The position numbers were made by a program, and so were the translations under genes. A DNA stretch of 64,000 nt from Streptomyces graminofaciens (lineage in GTDB: Bacteria > Actinomycetota > Actinomycetes > Streptomycetales > Streptomycetaceae), in NCBI RefSeq assembly GCF_030294945.1, contig NZ_AP018448.1:7653501-7717500 (forward strand), in the 5' to 3' direction. Below the pieces are notes generated by a model. It saw only the letters and a list, made by a program, of their open reading frames with translations. It was not told the DNA's origin and ran no database searches. Positions 54,102-63,603 of this stretch are shown here, piece after piece. The stretch's first letter is position 1, and each line of letters begins with the position of its first letter.

Positions 54102-54926
54102 ATGGCGGAGCCAGTCGTGCGCATCCCGGATGCGAAGGTCGCCCTGTCCACGGCCTCCGTGTATCCGGAGTCGACAGCGACGGCCTTCGAGATCGCCGCG
54201 CGCCTCGGATACGACGGCGTCGAGGTCATGGTCTGGACCGACCCGGTCAGTCAGGACATCGAGGCCCTGCGCAGGCTGAGCGACTACCACCAGATCCCGA
54301 TCCTCGCCGTGCACGCCCCCTGCCTGCTGATCACCCAGCGCGTGTGGTCCACCGACCCCTGGGTCAAGCTCCAGCGCGCCCGGACGGCCGCCGAGAAGCT
54401 CGGCGCGAGCACGGTCGTCGTCCACCCCCCGTTCCGCTGGCAGCGCCAGTACGCTCGCGACTTCGTCGCCGGCATCTGGCGGATGGCGAACGAGACGGAC
54501 GTCCGGTTCGCCGTGGAGAACATGTACCCCTGGCGCTACCGCGACCGCGAGATGCTCGCCTACGCCCCCGACTGGGACGTCACGAAGGACGACTACCGGC
54601 ACTTCACGATCGACCTCAGCCACGCCGCGACCTCCCGCACCGACGCCCTGGGCATGGTCGACCGCATGGGTGACCGCCTCGGCCACGTCCACCTCGCCGA
54701 CGGCAAGGGCTCGGCGAAGGACGAGCACCTGGTCCCTGGGCGCGGCAGCCAGCCCTGCGCCGAGCTGCTGGAACGGCTCGCCCTGTCCGGTTTCGACGGC
54801 CACGTCGTGATCGAGGTCAACACCCGCCGGGCCATGTCGAGCGCCGAGCGCGAGGCCGACCTGGCGGAGGCCCTCGCCTTCACCCGACTGCACCTGGCCT
54901 CGTCCCTGAAGGTCCCGCGGCCGTGA
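54102..54926 (+). CDS. Sugar phosphate isomerase/epimerase family TIM barrel
   Basis: A 274-residue protein of the AP-endonuclease-2 / xylose-isomerase-like barrel superfamily: [32 protein letters not shown] at the start, then [45 protein letters not shown] and VVIEVNTR with the usual metal ligands Glu, Asp, His and Glu. The substrate is unknown. Start ATG 54102 follows the -10 by 7 nt; an upstream in-frame ATG at 53976 lies before that hexamer. Its stop overlaps the next tetR as GTGA. Confidence 0.87.
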   Translation: MAEPVVRIPDAKVALSTASVYPESTATAFEIAARLGYDGVEVMVWTDPVSQDIEALRRLSDYHQIPILAVHAPCLLITQRVWSTDPWVKLQRARTAAEKLGASTVVVHPPFRWQRQYARDFVAGIWRMANETDVRFAVENMYPWRYRDREMLAYAPDWDVTKDDYRHFTIDLSHAATSRTDALGMVDRMGDRLGHVHLADGKGSAKDEHLVPGRGSQPCAELLERLALSGFDGHVVIEVNTRRAMSSAEREADLAEALAFTRLHLASSLKVPRP

Positions 54927-55573
54927 CCGGAGCCGGAGCGGGAACCGGATCCGGGGCCGCGACCCCCCGCCGCCGGGGACGCCCTCCTCGTACGGAGTCG
55001 GCCGAGACCCCCGCGACCCGCGACCGGATCCTCGCCGCAGCCCGGGAGGAGTTCTCCGAGCGGGGCTACGACAAGACGTCCGTGCGCGGGATCGCCAAGG
55101 CCGCCGGGGTGGACTCGGCACTGGTGCACCACTACTTCGGCACCAAGGAGCAGATGTTCGAGGCGGCGGTCGAGGTGGCGTTCGCGCCCGTCCTGGTCGC
55201 CCGGGAGTCGGTCATCGAGGGCCCGCTCGACGGAGTGGGCGAGCGCCTGGCCCGTACGATCTTCGGCCTCTGGGAGAACCCGACCACCCGTAAGCCGCTC
55301 CTCGCGATCGTCCGCTCGGCGGTGAACCACGAGGCCGCCGCCGCGGTCTTCCGCCGCCTGGTCTCCACCCAGCTGCTGTACCGGATCGCCCACCGGCTGG
55401 ATCTCCCCGACGCCGAGCTGCGCGCCGAGCTGGCGGCGGCGCAGCTGGTGGGGGTGGCGATGCTGCGATACGTGATCAAGGTGGAGCCACTGGCGTCGGC
55501 GGATCCGGAGCAGATCATCAGGAGGGTCGCACCTGTGGTGCAGGCGCACCTGACTGCGCCCGCCGACCCTTAG
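54923..55573 (+). CDS. TetR-family regulator
   Basis: A 216-residue regulator: an RRRGRPPR basic patch (about 16-23), then [47 protein letters not shown] as helix-turn-helix, and a C-terminal domain of the TetR_C_17-like kind. The GTG start overlaps the isomerase stop by four bases, so the two are co-translated. It may control its own operon or an unlinked target; no operator palindrome is obvious nearby. Confidence 0.9.
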   Translation: MTGAGAGTGSGAATPRRRGRPPRTESAETPATRDRILAAAREEFSERGYDKTSVRGIAKAAGVDSALVHHYFGTKEQMFEAAVEVAFAPVLVARESVIEGPLDGVGERLARTIFGLWENPTTRKPLLAIVRSAVNHEAAAAVFRRLVSTQLLYRIAHRLDLPDAELRAELAAAQLVGVAMLRYVIKVEPLASADPEQIIRRVAPVVQAHLTAPADP

Positions 55574-55751
55574 GAGCAGCGGGGCCGTATCGACGTGCGG
55601 CTCCGCCGCGTGGGCGCGCCGAGCCCCCACCGGGTCCGCAGCCGAAAACCGAGACATGCATCCCGCATTTCGGACAAGGTGTCCATCCCCTGGATGACCG
55701 GCGTACGCTCGAGTTCAGTCATAACTCTCCGAAAGAGCGAGGCGAGCGACG

Positions 55752-57605
55752 ATGCCCGAGCTGAGGTCCCGCACAGTCACCCACGGCCGCAACATGGCGG
55801 GCGCCCGCGCCCTTATGCGCGCCTCCGGTGTACCGGGCGCGGACATCGGCCGCAAGCCGATCATCGCGGTGGCGAACTCCTTCACCGAGTTCGTGCCGGG
55901 CCACACCCACCTCCAGCCGGTCGGCCGGATCGTGAGCGAGGCGATCCGCGAGGCCGGCGGCATCCCGCGCGAGTTCAACACGATCGCCGTGGACGACGGC
56001 ATCGCGATGGGCCACGGCGGCATGCTGTACAGCCTGCCCTCCCGCGACCTGATCGCGGACAGCGTGGAGTACATGGTCGAGGCGCACTGCGCCGACGCCC
56101 TGATCTGCATCTCCAACTGCGACAAGATCACCCCGGGCATGCTGAACGCGGCCCTGCGCCTGAACATCCCGACGGTCTTCGTCTCCGGCGGCCCCATGGA
56201 GTCCGGCCGCGCCACCCTCGTCGACGGCACGGTCCGTACGCTCGACCTGGTCGACGCGATGTCCGAGGCCGTGAACGAGAAGATCTCGGACGAGGACATC
56301 CTCCGTATCGAGGAGAACGCCTGTCCGACCTGCGGCAGCTGTTCCGGCATGTTCACCGCCAACTCGATGAACTGCCTGACCGAGGCCATCGGCCTCTCCC
56401 TCCCGGGCAACGGCTCGGTCCTCGCCACCCACACGGCCCGCAAGGCGCTGTACGAGGACGCCGCCCGTACGGTCATGGACATCACCCGCCGCTACTACGA
56501 GCAGGACGACGAGACGGTCCTGCCGCGCGCCATCGCGAGCTTCGCGGCCTTCGAGAACGCCATGGCCCTCGACATCGCCATGGGCGGCTCGACCAACACG
56601 ATCCTGCACCTGCTGGCCGCCGCCCAGGAGGCGGGCGTCCCCTTCGGCCTGGGTGAGATCGACGCGGTCTCGCGCCGCGTGCCCTGCCTGGCCAAGGTCG
56701 CGCCGAACGTCGCCAAGGACCGCACGTACTACATGGAGGACGTGCACCGCGCCGGCGGCATCCCCGCCCTGCTGGGCGAACTGCACCGCGCGGGCCTGCT
56801 CAACGAGGACGTGAACTCCGTCCACAGCCCCTCCCTCGCCGACTGGCTGAAGACCTGGGACGTGCGCGGCGGCTCCCCGTCCCCGGAGGCCGTCGAGCTG
56901 TGGCACGCGGCCCCCGGCTGCGTCCGCACCGCCGAGGCATTCTCCACCTCCGAGCGCTGGGACACCCTGGACGAGGACGCCGAGGGCGGCTGCATCCGCT
57001 CCGCCGAGCACGCGTACTCCAAGGACGGCGGCCTCGCGGTCCTCAAGGGCAACCTGGCGGTCGACGGCTGCGTGGTGAAGACGGCCGGCGTCGACGAGTC
57101 GATCTGGACGTTCGAGGGCCCTGCGGTCGTCTGCGAGTCGCAGGAGGAGGCCGTCCAGAAGATCCTGCTGAAGGAGATCAAGGAGGGCGACGTCGTCGTC
57201 ATCCGCTACGAGGGCCCCAAGGGCGGCCCCGGCATGCAGGAGATGCTCTACCCGACCTCGTACCTGAAGGGCCGGGGCCTCGGTAAGTCCTGCGCGCTGA
57301 TCACCGACGGCCGTTTCTCGGGCGGCACCTCCGGCCTCTCCATCGGCCACGCCTCGCCCGAGGCGGCCGGCGGCGGCACGATCGCCCTCGTCGAGGACGG
57401 CGACCGCATCCGCATCGACATCCCGAACCGCTCGATCGAGCTGCTGGTAGACGACGCGGAGCTGGCCCGCCGCGACCAGGCCCTGAACGGCGTCTACGCC
57501 CCCAAGAACCGCGAGCGCAAGGTCTCCGCCGCGCTGCGCGCCTACGCCGCGATGGCGACCAGCGCGGACAAGGGCGCGGTGCGGGACGTGTCGAAGCTGG
57601 GCTGA
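55752..57605 (+). CDS. ilvD: Dihydroxy-acid dehydratase (IlvD)
   Basis: The 617-residue Fe-S dehydratase makes 2-keto acids for valine, leucine and isoleucine (and pantoate) synthesis. It is full length for the E. coli-type class. [33 protein letters not shown] (Cys123, Lys125) and the later [14 protein letters not shown] carry the cluster and metal residues, and [19 protein letters not shown] lies near the end. GAGCGAGG lies upstream of the ATG. The 178-bp gap before it shows no clear attenuator. A strong terminator follows. Confidence 0.96.
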   Translation: MPELRSRTVTHGRNMAGARALMRASGVPGADIGRKPIIAVANSFTEFVPGHTHLQPVGRIVSEAIREAGGIPREFNTIAVDDGIAMGHGGMLYSLPSRDLIADSVEYMVEAHCADALICISNCDKITPGMLNAALRLNIPTVFVSGGPMESGRATLVDGTVRTLDLVDAMSEAVNEKISDEDILRIEENACPTCGSCSGMFTANSMNCLTEAIGLSLPGNGSVLATHTARKALYEDAARTVMDITRRYYEQDDETVLPRAIASFAAFENAMALDIAMGGSTNTILHLLAAAQEAGVPFGLGEIDAVSRRVPCLAKVAPNVAKDRTYYMEDVHRAGGIPALLGELHRAGLLNEDVNSVHSPSLADWLKTWDVRGGSPSPEAVELWHAAPGCVRTAEAFSTSERWDTLDEDAEGGCIRSAEHAYSKDGGLAVLKGNLAVDGCVVKTAGVDESIWTFEGPAVVCESQEEAVQKILLKEIKEGDVVVIRYEGPKGGPGMQEMLYPTSYLKGRGLGKSCALITDGRFSGGTSGLSIGHASPEAAGGGTIALVEDGDRIRIDIPNRSIELLVDDAELARRDQALNGVYAPKNRERKVSAALRAYAAMATSADKGAVRDVSKLG

Positions 57606-57620
57606 GCTTTCTCAGGCCCG

Positions 57621-57659
57621 CGTGAGGGCCGCCCCCGGGAGTCGGGGGCGGCCCTCACG
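57621..57659. terminator. Bidirectional terminator between ilvD and the kinase
   Basis: Perfect 16-bp arms (57621-57636 and 57644-57659, CGTGAGGGCCGCCCCC type) with a 7-nt loop, between convergent genes. Confidence 0.85.
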
Positions 57660-57674
57660 TATGCGCGTACCGGG

Positions 57675-59867
57675 TCACCAACCGGCCGGCCGCCCCCCGT
57701 CCACCCCGAACACCGTCCCGTCGGGCGCGCCCGAGCACACCCGGCCGTCCTCGACGAGCACGGGCTCGGGCAGTGACGGCGTGACCAGCTCCGAGGTGCC
57801 GAGCCGTGGCGGGGTCTCCCCGACGAGCTTCCCCTTGCCGGCGTCGACGGCGACCAGGCGCCCGTCCACCGCGGTGAAGTACACGTGCCGTGCGTCGGCG
57901 ACCGGCGCCGAGCCGCGCAGCACCCCCGTCTCGATCCGCCACAGCTGCTTGCCCGCGGCCATGTCGACGGCCGCCAGCGAACCACCGTCGGCCAGCAGAT
58001 AGACGATGTCGCCCCGCACCGCGGCACGCGCCTGCGGAAGCGCGACGGGCAGGCTCACCCGGTCCGTCTTCTCGGTCCGGGGGTCGTAGCGGACCACGGT
58101 CGCCGTGTTGCCGAAGGCCCCGCCGGCGGAGAGAAGGGTGAGGGCCCCGTCGTGGCTGCCGACCGGCTTGAGGCCGCCCTCCAGCCGTACGTCCCACCGC
58201 ACGTCCCCGGTCTCCGGATCCACGGCGGTGACCCGCGTCCGCGCCCCCGACCCCTCCCCGGTCACCGTCGCCACGTACGCCGACCGGTCCCCGTCGAACG
58301 AGGTGAAGTACGCCTCCCGCTGCCCCGGGATCGGATGGCTCCACTTCGTGTCACCGGTGGCGCCGTCCACACCGGTGACCGTCCCGTCGGCGGCCGTCAG
58401 CAGGAGCGTCCCACCCGCGAACCGGGTGCTGCCGTACGCGGACAGGTCCTTCTCCCAGCGGACCTCGCCCGAGTCCGGGTCGAGGGCCTGCAACAGCCGG
58501 CCCGTGTCCGTCAGTACGTGCACGAGCCCGCCCGACCCGACGGGCGGCGCGCTCGACGCGTCGTCCGCGGTGACGGTGTGCCGCCACAGCACCGACCCGT
58601 CCGCCGGGTCGAGCGCGGAGACCAGCCCCGGCTGCGCACACAACAACTTCCCCGACCCGTACGAGCATTGGGGCGTGGACTGCTTCTTGCCCGCGGGCCT
58701 GGCGGTCCAGTCGTCGAGAACGGGCGACGCGGCCACCCCGCTCGACCGGGGCTCCGCCGCCTCGTGCCCGGAGTCCCCGCCCCCGAGGAACCGCACGGCG
58801 CCGAACGCCCCACCCGCGGTGAGCAGCAGCGCGGCGGCGGTGACGGCGACGCGCCGGCGCAGCCGCCGACGGGCCTCGCCGCCGCCCTGGCCCTCGGCCG
58901 GGTTGACGGACGAGGGCGGACCGGCGTCAGCGCGCCCCGGCTCCCCAGCGTCCCGGGCGCCCCACCCGTCTCCGGGCACCCGCTCCCGCTCCCGGTCTCG
59001 GTCCCGTTGACCGGCAATGAACGACTGGGTGTCGTACGAGGCGGCCACGGACCGCAGTTCGCGCATCAGCTCGTCGGCCGTGGGCCGGTCCTCGGGCTCC
59101 TTGGCGAGGCAGGCCTGGACGAGCGGCGCGAGGTTCTCCGGCACGCCGGTCAGATCCGGTTCGTCGTGGACGACCTGATACGCGACGACGTACGGGCTGT
59201 CGGAGTCGAACGGCCCACGCCCGGTGGCCGCGTGCACGGTCACCGAACCGAGGGCGAAGATGTCGGCGGCGGGCCCGACCTCCCTGGGCCGCCGGAACTG
59301 CTCGGGCGCCATGAACGGCGGCGTGCCTATCAGCTTCCCCGTCTCGGTCCGCAGCTCGCTGTCCTTCGGCCGGGAGATGCCGAAGTCGATGACCTTGGGC
59401 CCGTCCTCGGCGAGCAGGACGTTGCTCGGCTTGAGATCCCGGTGCACGACACCCGCGCGGTGGATGTCGCGCAGGGCCTCGGCGAGCCCGGCCATGAGCC
59501 GACGCAACTGCCCCGGCGCCATGGGCCCGTTCCGCTTCACATGCTCGGCGAGCGTGGGTCCCGGAATGAACAGGGTGGCCATCCAAGGCCGTTCCCCGTC
59601 TGTGTCGGCATCGACGACGGGCGCGGTGAACGCACCGCTGACCCTCCGCGCCGCGGCGACCTCCTGCCGAAACCGCCCTCTGAACTCGGGATCCTTGGCG
59701 AAGTCCGCATGCACGACCTTCACCGCGAGCCGCAACCCGGACGTGGAGGTGGCGAGATGGACGACGCCCATGCCGCCGGACCCCAGACACGACTCCAGAC
59801 GGTACTGACCGGCGTACTCCGGAAGTTCCGCTTCCGAGCCCGACCCGGTGCCCCGCCGTGGTGCCAT
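57675..59867 (-). CDS. Ser/Thr protein kinase with extracellular PQQ-like beta-propeller
   Basis: A 730-residue Hanks-type kinase. The kinase domain has the Gly loop GSGGMGVV, Lys50 (LAVKVV), HRDLKPSN (His142-Arg-Asp144) and DFG (161-163). A disordered juxtamembrane stretch leads to a membrane helix (about 338-358, VAVTAAALLLTAGGAFGAVRFL). The external part is a PQQ/YWTD-like propeller (repeated SALDPADGSVLWRHTV, QALDPDSGEVRWEKD, TAVDPETGDVRWDV). The propeller probably senses a ligand or wall component. It converges on ilvD. The next gene to the right, an SH3-like protein, is divergent. Confidence 0.92.
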   Translation of the reverse strand: MAPRRGTGSGSEAELPEYAGQYRLESCLGSGGMGVVHLATSTSGLRLAVKVVHADFAKDPEFRGRFRQEVAAARRVSGAFTAPVVDADTDGERPWMATLFIPGPTLAEHVKRNGPMAPGQLRRLMAGLAEALRDIHRAGVVHRDLKPSNVLLAEDGPKVIDFGISRPKDSELRTETGKLIGTPPFMAPEQFRRPREVGPAADIFALGSVTVHAATGRGPFDSDSPYVVAYQVVHDEPDLTGVPENLAPLVQACLAKEPEDRPTADELMRELRSVAASYDTQSFIAGQRDRDRERERVPGDGWGARDAGEPGRADAGPPSSVNPAEGQGGGEARRRLRRRVAVTAAALLLTAGGAFGAVRFLGGGDSGHEAAEPRSSGVAASPVLDDWTARPAGKKQSTPQCSYGSGKLLCAQPGLVSALDPADGSVLWRHTVTADDASSAPPVGSGGLVHVLTDTGRLLQALDPDSGEVRWEKDLSAYGSTRFAGGTLLLTAADGTVTGVDGATGDTKWSHPIPGQREAYFTSFDGDRSAYVATVTGEGSGARTRVTAVDPETGDVRWDVRLEGGLKPVGSHDGALTLLSAGGAFGNTATVVRYDPRTEKTDRVSLPVALPQARAAVRGDIVYLLADGGSLAAVDMAAGKQLWRIETGVLRGSAPVADARHVYFTAVDGRLVAVDAGKGKLVGETPPRLGTSELVTPSLPEPVLVEDGRVCSGAPDGTVFGVDGGRPAGW

Positions 59868-60091
59868 GGGCCCACCCCCGTGCTGTTCGGCCGCCCGCGC
59901 GACGCACGGAGCCTAGTCGATGACTCGTACGAGACAGAGGCGGCTTGCTAGCCTCGATGTGCGAAGAACGCACAGGTGTGCGTGAGTTGTTTCAGGGGTA
60001 TCAAAGCGTTCCCCATGGCCGAACAACAGCCATGGGCTTCAAGCCTCCAAGGCGTCACGGCCAGGGGGCTTCACACGGGGGAGGATCTGTC

Positions 60092-60430
60092 ATGTCTGTC
60101 GACAGCACGCAAAAAATCGAGAACACCGGCGGCGAGGGCGGCGAGTCCGCAGCGCCGGAGTCGGCATCGGTGGCGGCAGCCATCACGTACTACCCGGTCG
60201 CCCCGGGCGTCCGCCTCAACGTCCGCAGCGGCCCCGCCACCAGCTACGGCATAGTCCGCGTCCTGGCCGAGGGCGCCAGGGTCCCGATCTTCTGCCAGAC
60301 CCCGGGCCAGACCATCTCCGGCCCCTACGGAACGACCAAGGTCTGGGACAACATCGGCGACGGCGAGTACATCTCGGACGCGTACGTCTACACGGGCAGC
60401 GACGGCTACGTGGCACCGCACTGCGGCTGA
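60092..60430 (+). CDS. SH3-like (SH3b) domain small protein
   Basis: A 112-residue protein. A charged start of about 35 residues is followed by a bacterial SH3-like domain (GVRLNVRSGPATSYGIVRVLAEGARVPIFCQTPGQTISGPYGTTKVWDNIGDGEYISDAYVYTG). Two cysteines (CQT and PHCG) could pair. GGGGGAGG lies 7 nt before ATG 60092, fixing the start. SH3b domains usually bind cell wall outside the cell, yet no signal peptide is visible, so export or an internal role is open. It is divergent from the sensor kinase. Confidence 0.8.
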   Translation: MSVDSTQKIENTGGEGGESAAPESASVAAAITYYPVAPGVRLNVRSGPATSYGIVRVLAEGARVPIFCQTPGQTISGPYGTTKVWDNIGDGEYISDAYVYTGSDGYVAPHCG

Positions 60431-60434
60431 GGAA

Positions 60435-60467
60435 GTTCCCCGCGCCCCTCGACAGGGGCGCGGGAAC
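60435..60467 (+). terminator. Compact family A hairpin as terminator
   Basis: GTTCCCCGCGCCCCT / AGGGGCGCGGGAAC with a CGAC loop (one extra C on the left), five bases after the SH3 gene. It is the minimal form of the family A palindrome. Confidence 0.8.
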
Positions 60468-60485
60468 GGTCAACACCCCCGCGGC

Positions 60486-60491
60486 GATAAT
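60486..60491 (+). promoter_or_regulatory. Putative -10, leaderless gene at 60498
   Basis: GATAAT 6 nt before the GTG start; no Shine-Dalgarno. Confidence 0.45.
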
Positions 60492-60497
60492 CGTCGA

Positions 60498-61067
60498 GTG
60501 AGCGACACCATGAAGGACCAGAAGGACCAGAAGGACCAGAAGGACCAGAAGGACCAGAAGAGCCGGAAAGACCGGAAGGGCGACGAACCCGGCGCCACGG
60601 CCACCCCCAAGGGCCCCCGCCCCGAAGAGATCCGCTTCTTCGGGACGACCTGGCTGAACCGCGACGGCAACTACCCGACCCGCCGCGCGGCCGTCTCCGC
60701 CGGCTCCCTCGCCGCAGTGGTCGCCTCCTGCCTGGTGCTGCGCCTCGCCTACGAGGGTCTGCAGATCGCGGCCGTGGGCGACTTCGTCATGCTGATGGTC
60801 GTCATCATGTTCACGATCTGCGGCGCCCTTGCCTTCACCCACACCTGGGGCTCGTTCACAAAGCGCCCGGACCCCGCCCGCCAGTCCTCCCTGCGCGGCC
60901 TCCTCACCATCGGCTTCCTGGGCTCCCTCACCGCCTACTTCCTCCGCTCCCTCAAGGAGGCCCCGGGCGAGTCCCTGCACCGCGCGGAGCACGAGAAGGC
61001 GACCGAGGAGTACACCCGCCGCACGGCAAAGCGCACGGGCAACCCGGCGAAACGACGCCGTACGTAG
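60498..61067 (+). CDS. Membrane protein with KDQ-repeat N-terminus
   Basis: A 189-residue protein of unknown function. Residues 6-20 are (KDQ)5, from a 9-bp DNA repeat. After a charged linker, FFGTTWLNRDGNYPTRRAAVSAGSLAAVVASCLVLRLAYEGLQIAAVGDFVMLMVVIMFTICGALAF holds two to three membrane helices, and a further one is at about 133-150 (GLLTIGFLGSLTAYFLRSL). The tail is Lys/Arg-rich. The GTG start follows GATAAT by 6 nt. The conserved part begins near residue 43, so the repeat may vary freely. Confidence 0.75.
   Translation: MSDTMKDQKDQKDQKDQKDQKSRKDRKGDEPGATATPKGPRPEEIRFFGTTWLNRDGNYPTRRAAVSAGSLAAVVASCLVLRLAYEGLQIAAVGDFVMLMVVIMFTICGALAFTHTWGSFTKRPDPARQSSLRGLLTIGFLGSLTAYFLRSLKEAPGESLHRAEHEKATEEYTRRTAKRTGNPAKRRRT
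60513..60557 (+). repeat. Five perfect 9-bp tandem units (AAGGACCAG)
   Basis: AAGGACCAG repeated five times, encoding Lys-Asp-Gln units at the start of the membrane protein gene. Confidence 0.95.
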
Positions 61068-61342
61068 TCGGAGGACTCCGAGTCCACCTGCGGTTCCGGC
61101 CGCGTGGCCTGTCCGCAGTTCCGGTCCGTCAGCTCGCCCGCGATTTCGGCTTCTTGGCCTCTCGGCTTCTTGGCCTCTCGGCCTCTCGGCCCGTCCGCCG
61201 TTACGGCCCTCAGTCCTCCCGCCGTTTAGGCCTCTCGCCCCCTCGCCCCCTCGGCCCCTGGGCCCCTCGGCCCATCCGGCGCTACGGTCCCTCAGTCCGT
61301 CCGGCCTTTCGATCTCTCGTTACGTCCGGCATTTCGCTCTTT
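61068..61342 (+). repeat. Degenerate short-repeat region
   Basis: About 275 bp of drifting GGCCTCTC / CCCCCTCG units and GTCCGGCNTTACGG-like blocks (around 61190, 61270, 61310). The blocks look like decayed partial copies of the family C element that follows. No gene is seen. Confidence 0.55.
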
Positions 61343-61530
61343 CAGCCCGTCCGGCGTTTGAGGACGAGGCCGAAGGCCGATCAACCACCCACACACCCGC
61401 ACCCGACCGACCCACCAGGCGAGGGCCCGGGGGCGGCAGTCCCCGAGGCTTGTCCGGGGTCGAAGGGGCAGAGCCCCTGGTGGATGGGAACGGGTAGGGG
61501 CGGCGGGGGCGAGAAATCCCTCGTCGGCGG
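61343..61530 (+). repeat. Family C+B repeat, left copy beside the ABC exporter
   Basis: The first 30 bases (containing GTCCGGCGTTTGAGGACGAG) are identical to 63368-63397. Later come GGGGCAGAGCCCCTGG and GGGTAGGGGCGGCGGGGGCG, the family B block. It is in the same orientation as the right copy. Confidence 0.85.
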
Positions 61531-61635
61531 CAGCGAAACACCCCGACGACGCCCCCGAGTACCCCACACGCCGCGTTCCCGACGCGGCCGGCACAACCCG
61601 CGCCCCCGCACGCAACCACCCCGCACCACCACACC

Positions 61636-61664
61636 TTGACGGCCCCACCCACCCGGAGCATTAT
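61636..61664 (+). promoter_or_regulatory. Promoter of the ABC exporter operon
   Basis: TTGACG (61636-61641), 17 nt, CATTAT (61659-61664), then 7 nt to ATG 61672: a near-ideal vegetative promoter for a leaderless message. Confidence 0.7.
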
Positions 61665-61683
61665 TCATCGCATGATGAATTAT
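61660..61683. promoter_or_regulatory. Operator palindrome over the -10 and start codon
   Basis: ATTATTCATC and GATGAATTAT around a GCAT centre match at 9 of 10 paired positions. The site covers the -10 hexamer, the expected transcript start and the first codons, so a bound repressor would block transcription. Confidence 0.65.
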
Positions 61684-62511
61684 CTGCCGGGGCAAGCCTC
61701 CCGCCCCCCTGACCAAGCGAACCCACCCACCCCCGCACCCACCCCCACCCCCGCCGTCCGAGCCGAGAACCTCACCGTCACCCGAGGCCCCCGAACCGTC
61801 CTCCACGCCCTCGACTTCGCCGTCCCACCGGGCCAGATCACCGGTCTCCTAGGCCCCTCCGGCTGCGGCAAGTCGACCCTGATGCGCTCGATCGTCGGCA
61901 CCCAGGCCAAGGTCACCGGCACCCTGCAGGTCCTCGGCCACCCCGCCGGTGCCCCCACCCTCCGCTCCCGCATCGGCTACGTCACCCAGGCCCCCTCGGT
62001 CTACGACGACCTCACCGTCCGCCAGAACCTCGCCTACTTCGCCGCGATCCTCGACCCCGGCCGCGCCGCAGCCGACCGCCGCCACGAGAACGTCACCCGA
62101 GCCATCGCCGACGTGGACCTCACCTCCCGCGCCGACGCCCTCGCCGGCAATCTCTCCGGCGGCCAACGCAGCCGTGTCTCCCTCGCCGTCGCGCTCCTCG
62201 GCACCCCCGAACTCCTCGTCCTCGACGAACCCACGGTCGGCCTCGACCCCGTCCTCCGCCGCGACCTCTGGGCCCTCTTCCACACCATCGCCACCGAGCG
62301 CCGGGCCACCCTCCTGATCTCCTCCCACGTCATGGACGAGGCCGAGCGTTGCCACCGCCTCCTCCTGATGCGCGAGGGCGAGATCCTCGCCGATGACACC
62401 CCGGAGGCCCTGCGCACCCGCACTGACACGGACACGGTCGAGGCGGCCTTCCTCCACCTCGTCGACGAGGCGACAGCGACAGCCACACACCCGAAGGGCT
62501 CGACGCGATGA
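61672..62511 (+). CDS. ABC-2 exporter ATP-binding subunit
   Basis: A 279-residue ATPase (DrrA/CcmA-like). After a Pro/Thr-rich start of about 28 residues come Walker A GPSGCGKS (61-68), Q-loop YVTQAPSVYDDLTV, signature NLSGGQRSRVSLAVALLG, Walker B LLVLDEPTVGLDP and switch histidine in LISSHVMDEAERC. It powers the membrane protein encoded next, overlapping it by ATGA. The start is ATG 61672 (or 61675); the TTG at 61636 that extends the frame is the -35 hexamer. Confidence 0.92.
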   Translation: MMNYLPGQASRPPDQANPPTPAPTPTPAVRAENLTVTRGPRTVLHALDFAVPPGQITGLLGPSGCGKSTLMRSIVGTQAKVTGTLQVLGHPAGAPTLRSRIGYVTQAPSVYDDLTVRQNLAYFAAILDPGRAAADRRHENVTRAIADVDLTSRADALAGNLSGGQRSRVSLAVALLGTPELLVLDEPTVGLDPVLRRDLWALFHTIATERRATLLISSHVMDEAERCHRLLLMREGEILADDTPEALRTRTDTDTVEAAFLHLVDEATATATHPKGSTR

Positions 62512-63359
62512 CCACACCGAAGACAAAGACGACAAAGATGAAGACGGCACAGGCGGCACAGACGACACAGACGACCCCACCCCCCGAGCCCGAGACCCCC
62601 TCCGCCCCCCACCCCAGGGCGCTCAACTACTCCCGTACGACGGCCACGGCGACCCGAGTACTCCGCCAGCTCGGCCACGACCCCCGCACGATCGCCCTCC
62701 TGCTCCTCATCCCCTGCGTGATGCTGTTCCTGCTCCGCTATGTCTTCGACGGCAGCCCACGCACGTTCGACAGCATCGGCGCCTCTCTCCTCGGCATCTT
62801 CCCCCTGATCACGATGTTCCTGGTGACCTCCATCGCCACCCTGCGCGAACGCACCTCGGGCACCCTGGAACGCCTCCTCGCCATGCCCCTGGGCAAGGCC
62901 GACGTCATCGCCGGCTACGCCCTCGCCTTCGGCACCCTGGCGATCATCCAGTCCGCCCTCGCCACCGGCCTCGCCGTCTGGTTCCTCGACCTGGACGTCA
63001 CCGGCTCCCCCTGGCTCCTCCTCGTCGTCGCCCTCCTCGACGCCCTGCTCGGCACCGCCCTCGGCCTCTTCGTCTCGGCGTTCGCCGCCTCCGAATTCCA
63101 AGCCGTCCAGTTCATGCCGGCCGTGATCTTCCCCCAGCTCCTCCTCTGCGGCCTCTTCACTCCCCGCGCCGACATGCACCCCGCCCTGGAAGCCATCTCC
63201 GACGTCCTCCCCATGTCCTACGCCGTCGACGGGATGAACGAGGTCCTCCTCCACACCGACATGACGGCCAACTTCATCCGAGACACCTCGATCGTCGCCG
63301 GCTGCGCCCTCCTGGTCCTGACCTTGGGAGCAGCAACCTTGAGGCGTCGAACAACGTGA
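62508..63359 (+). CDS. ABC-2 exporter permease
   Basis: A 283-residue permease with six membrane helices (from TIALLLLIPCVMLFLLRYVF to GCALLVLTLGAATL) and the ABC-2 family segment LRERTSGTLERLLAMPLGKADVIAGYALAF. The first 38 residues are Lys/Thr/Pro-rich and cytosolic. It pairs with the upstream ATPase (4-bp overlap) to export a drug or lipid-like compound; the substrate is unknown. No regulator gene is adjacent despite the operator-like palindrome upstream. Confidence 0.9.
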   Translation: MTTPKTKTTKMKTAQAAQTTQTTPPPEPETPSAPHPRALNYSRTTATATRVLRQLGHDPRTIALLLLIPCVMLFLLRYVFDGSPRTFDSIGASLLGIFPLITMFLVTSIATLRERTSGTLERLLAMPLGKADVIAGYALAFGTLAIIQSALATGLAVWFLDLDVTGSPWLLLVVALLDALLGTALGLFVSAFAASEFQAVQFMPAVIFPQLLLCGLFTPRADMHPALEAISDVLPMSYAVDGMNEVLLHTDMTANFIRDTSIVAGCALLVLTLGAATLRRRTT

Positions 63360-63367
63360 CCGACATG

Positions 63368-63470
63368 CAGCCCGTCCGGCGTTTGAGGACGAGGCCGTTC
63401 AGGCCGAAAGCGGGGGTCTGGGGGCAGCAGCCCCAGTGATGGGACGGGTAGGGGCGGCGGGGGCGAAACC
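63368..63470 (+). repeat. Family C+B repeat, right copy beside the ABC exporter
   Basis: Starts 9 bp after the permease stop with the same 30 bases as 61343-61372, then GGGGGTCTGGGGGCAGCAGC and GGGTAGGGGCGGCGGGGGCG. It may double as a terminator region. Confidence 0.85.
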
Positions 63471-63603
63471 TTCACGTCCGCGCCTCACCCACGCCCCTCA
63501 CACCGGCCCAATCGAAGTCCGCCCACCGGACACCCGAGCCAACCCCACACACCCGATGCGAGGATGAACCCGGACGACGCAACCCCCGGAGGGCACCCGC
63601 ACC

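Noticed and set aside
61636..61671. Upstream TTG start for the ABC ATPase
   Set aside because: The TTG is the first part of a TTGACG -35 hexamer with a well-spaced CATTAT; translation from it would start before the transcript.
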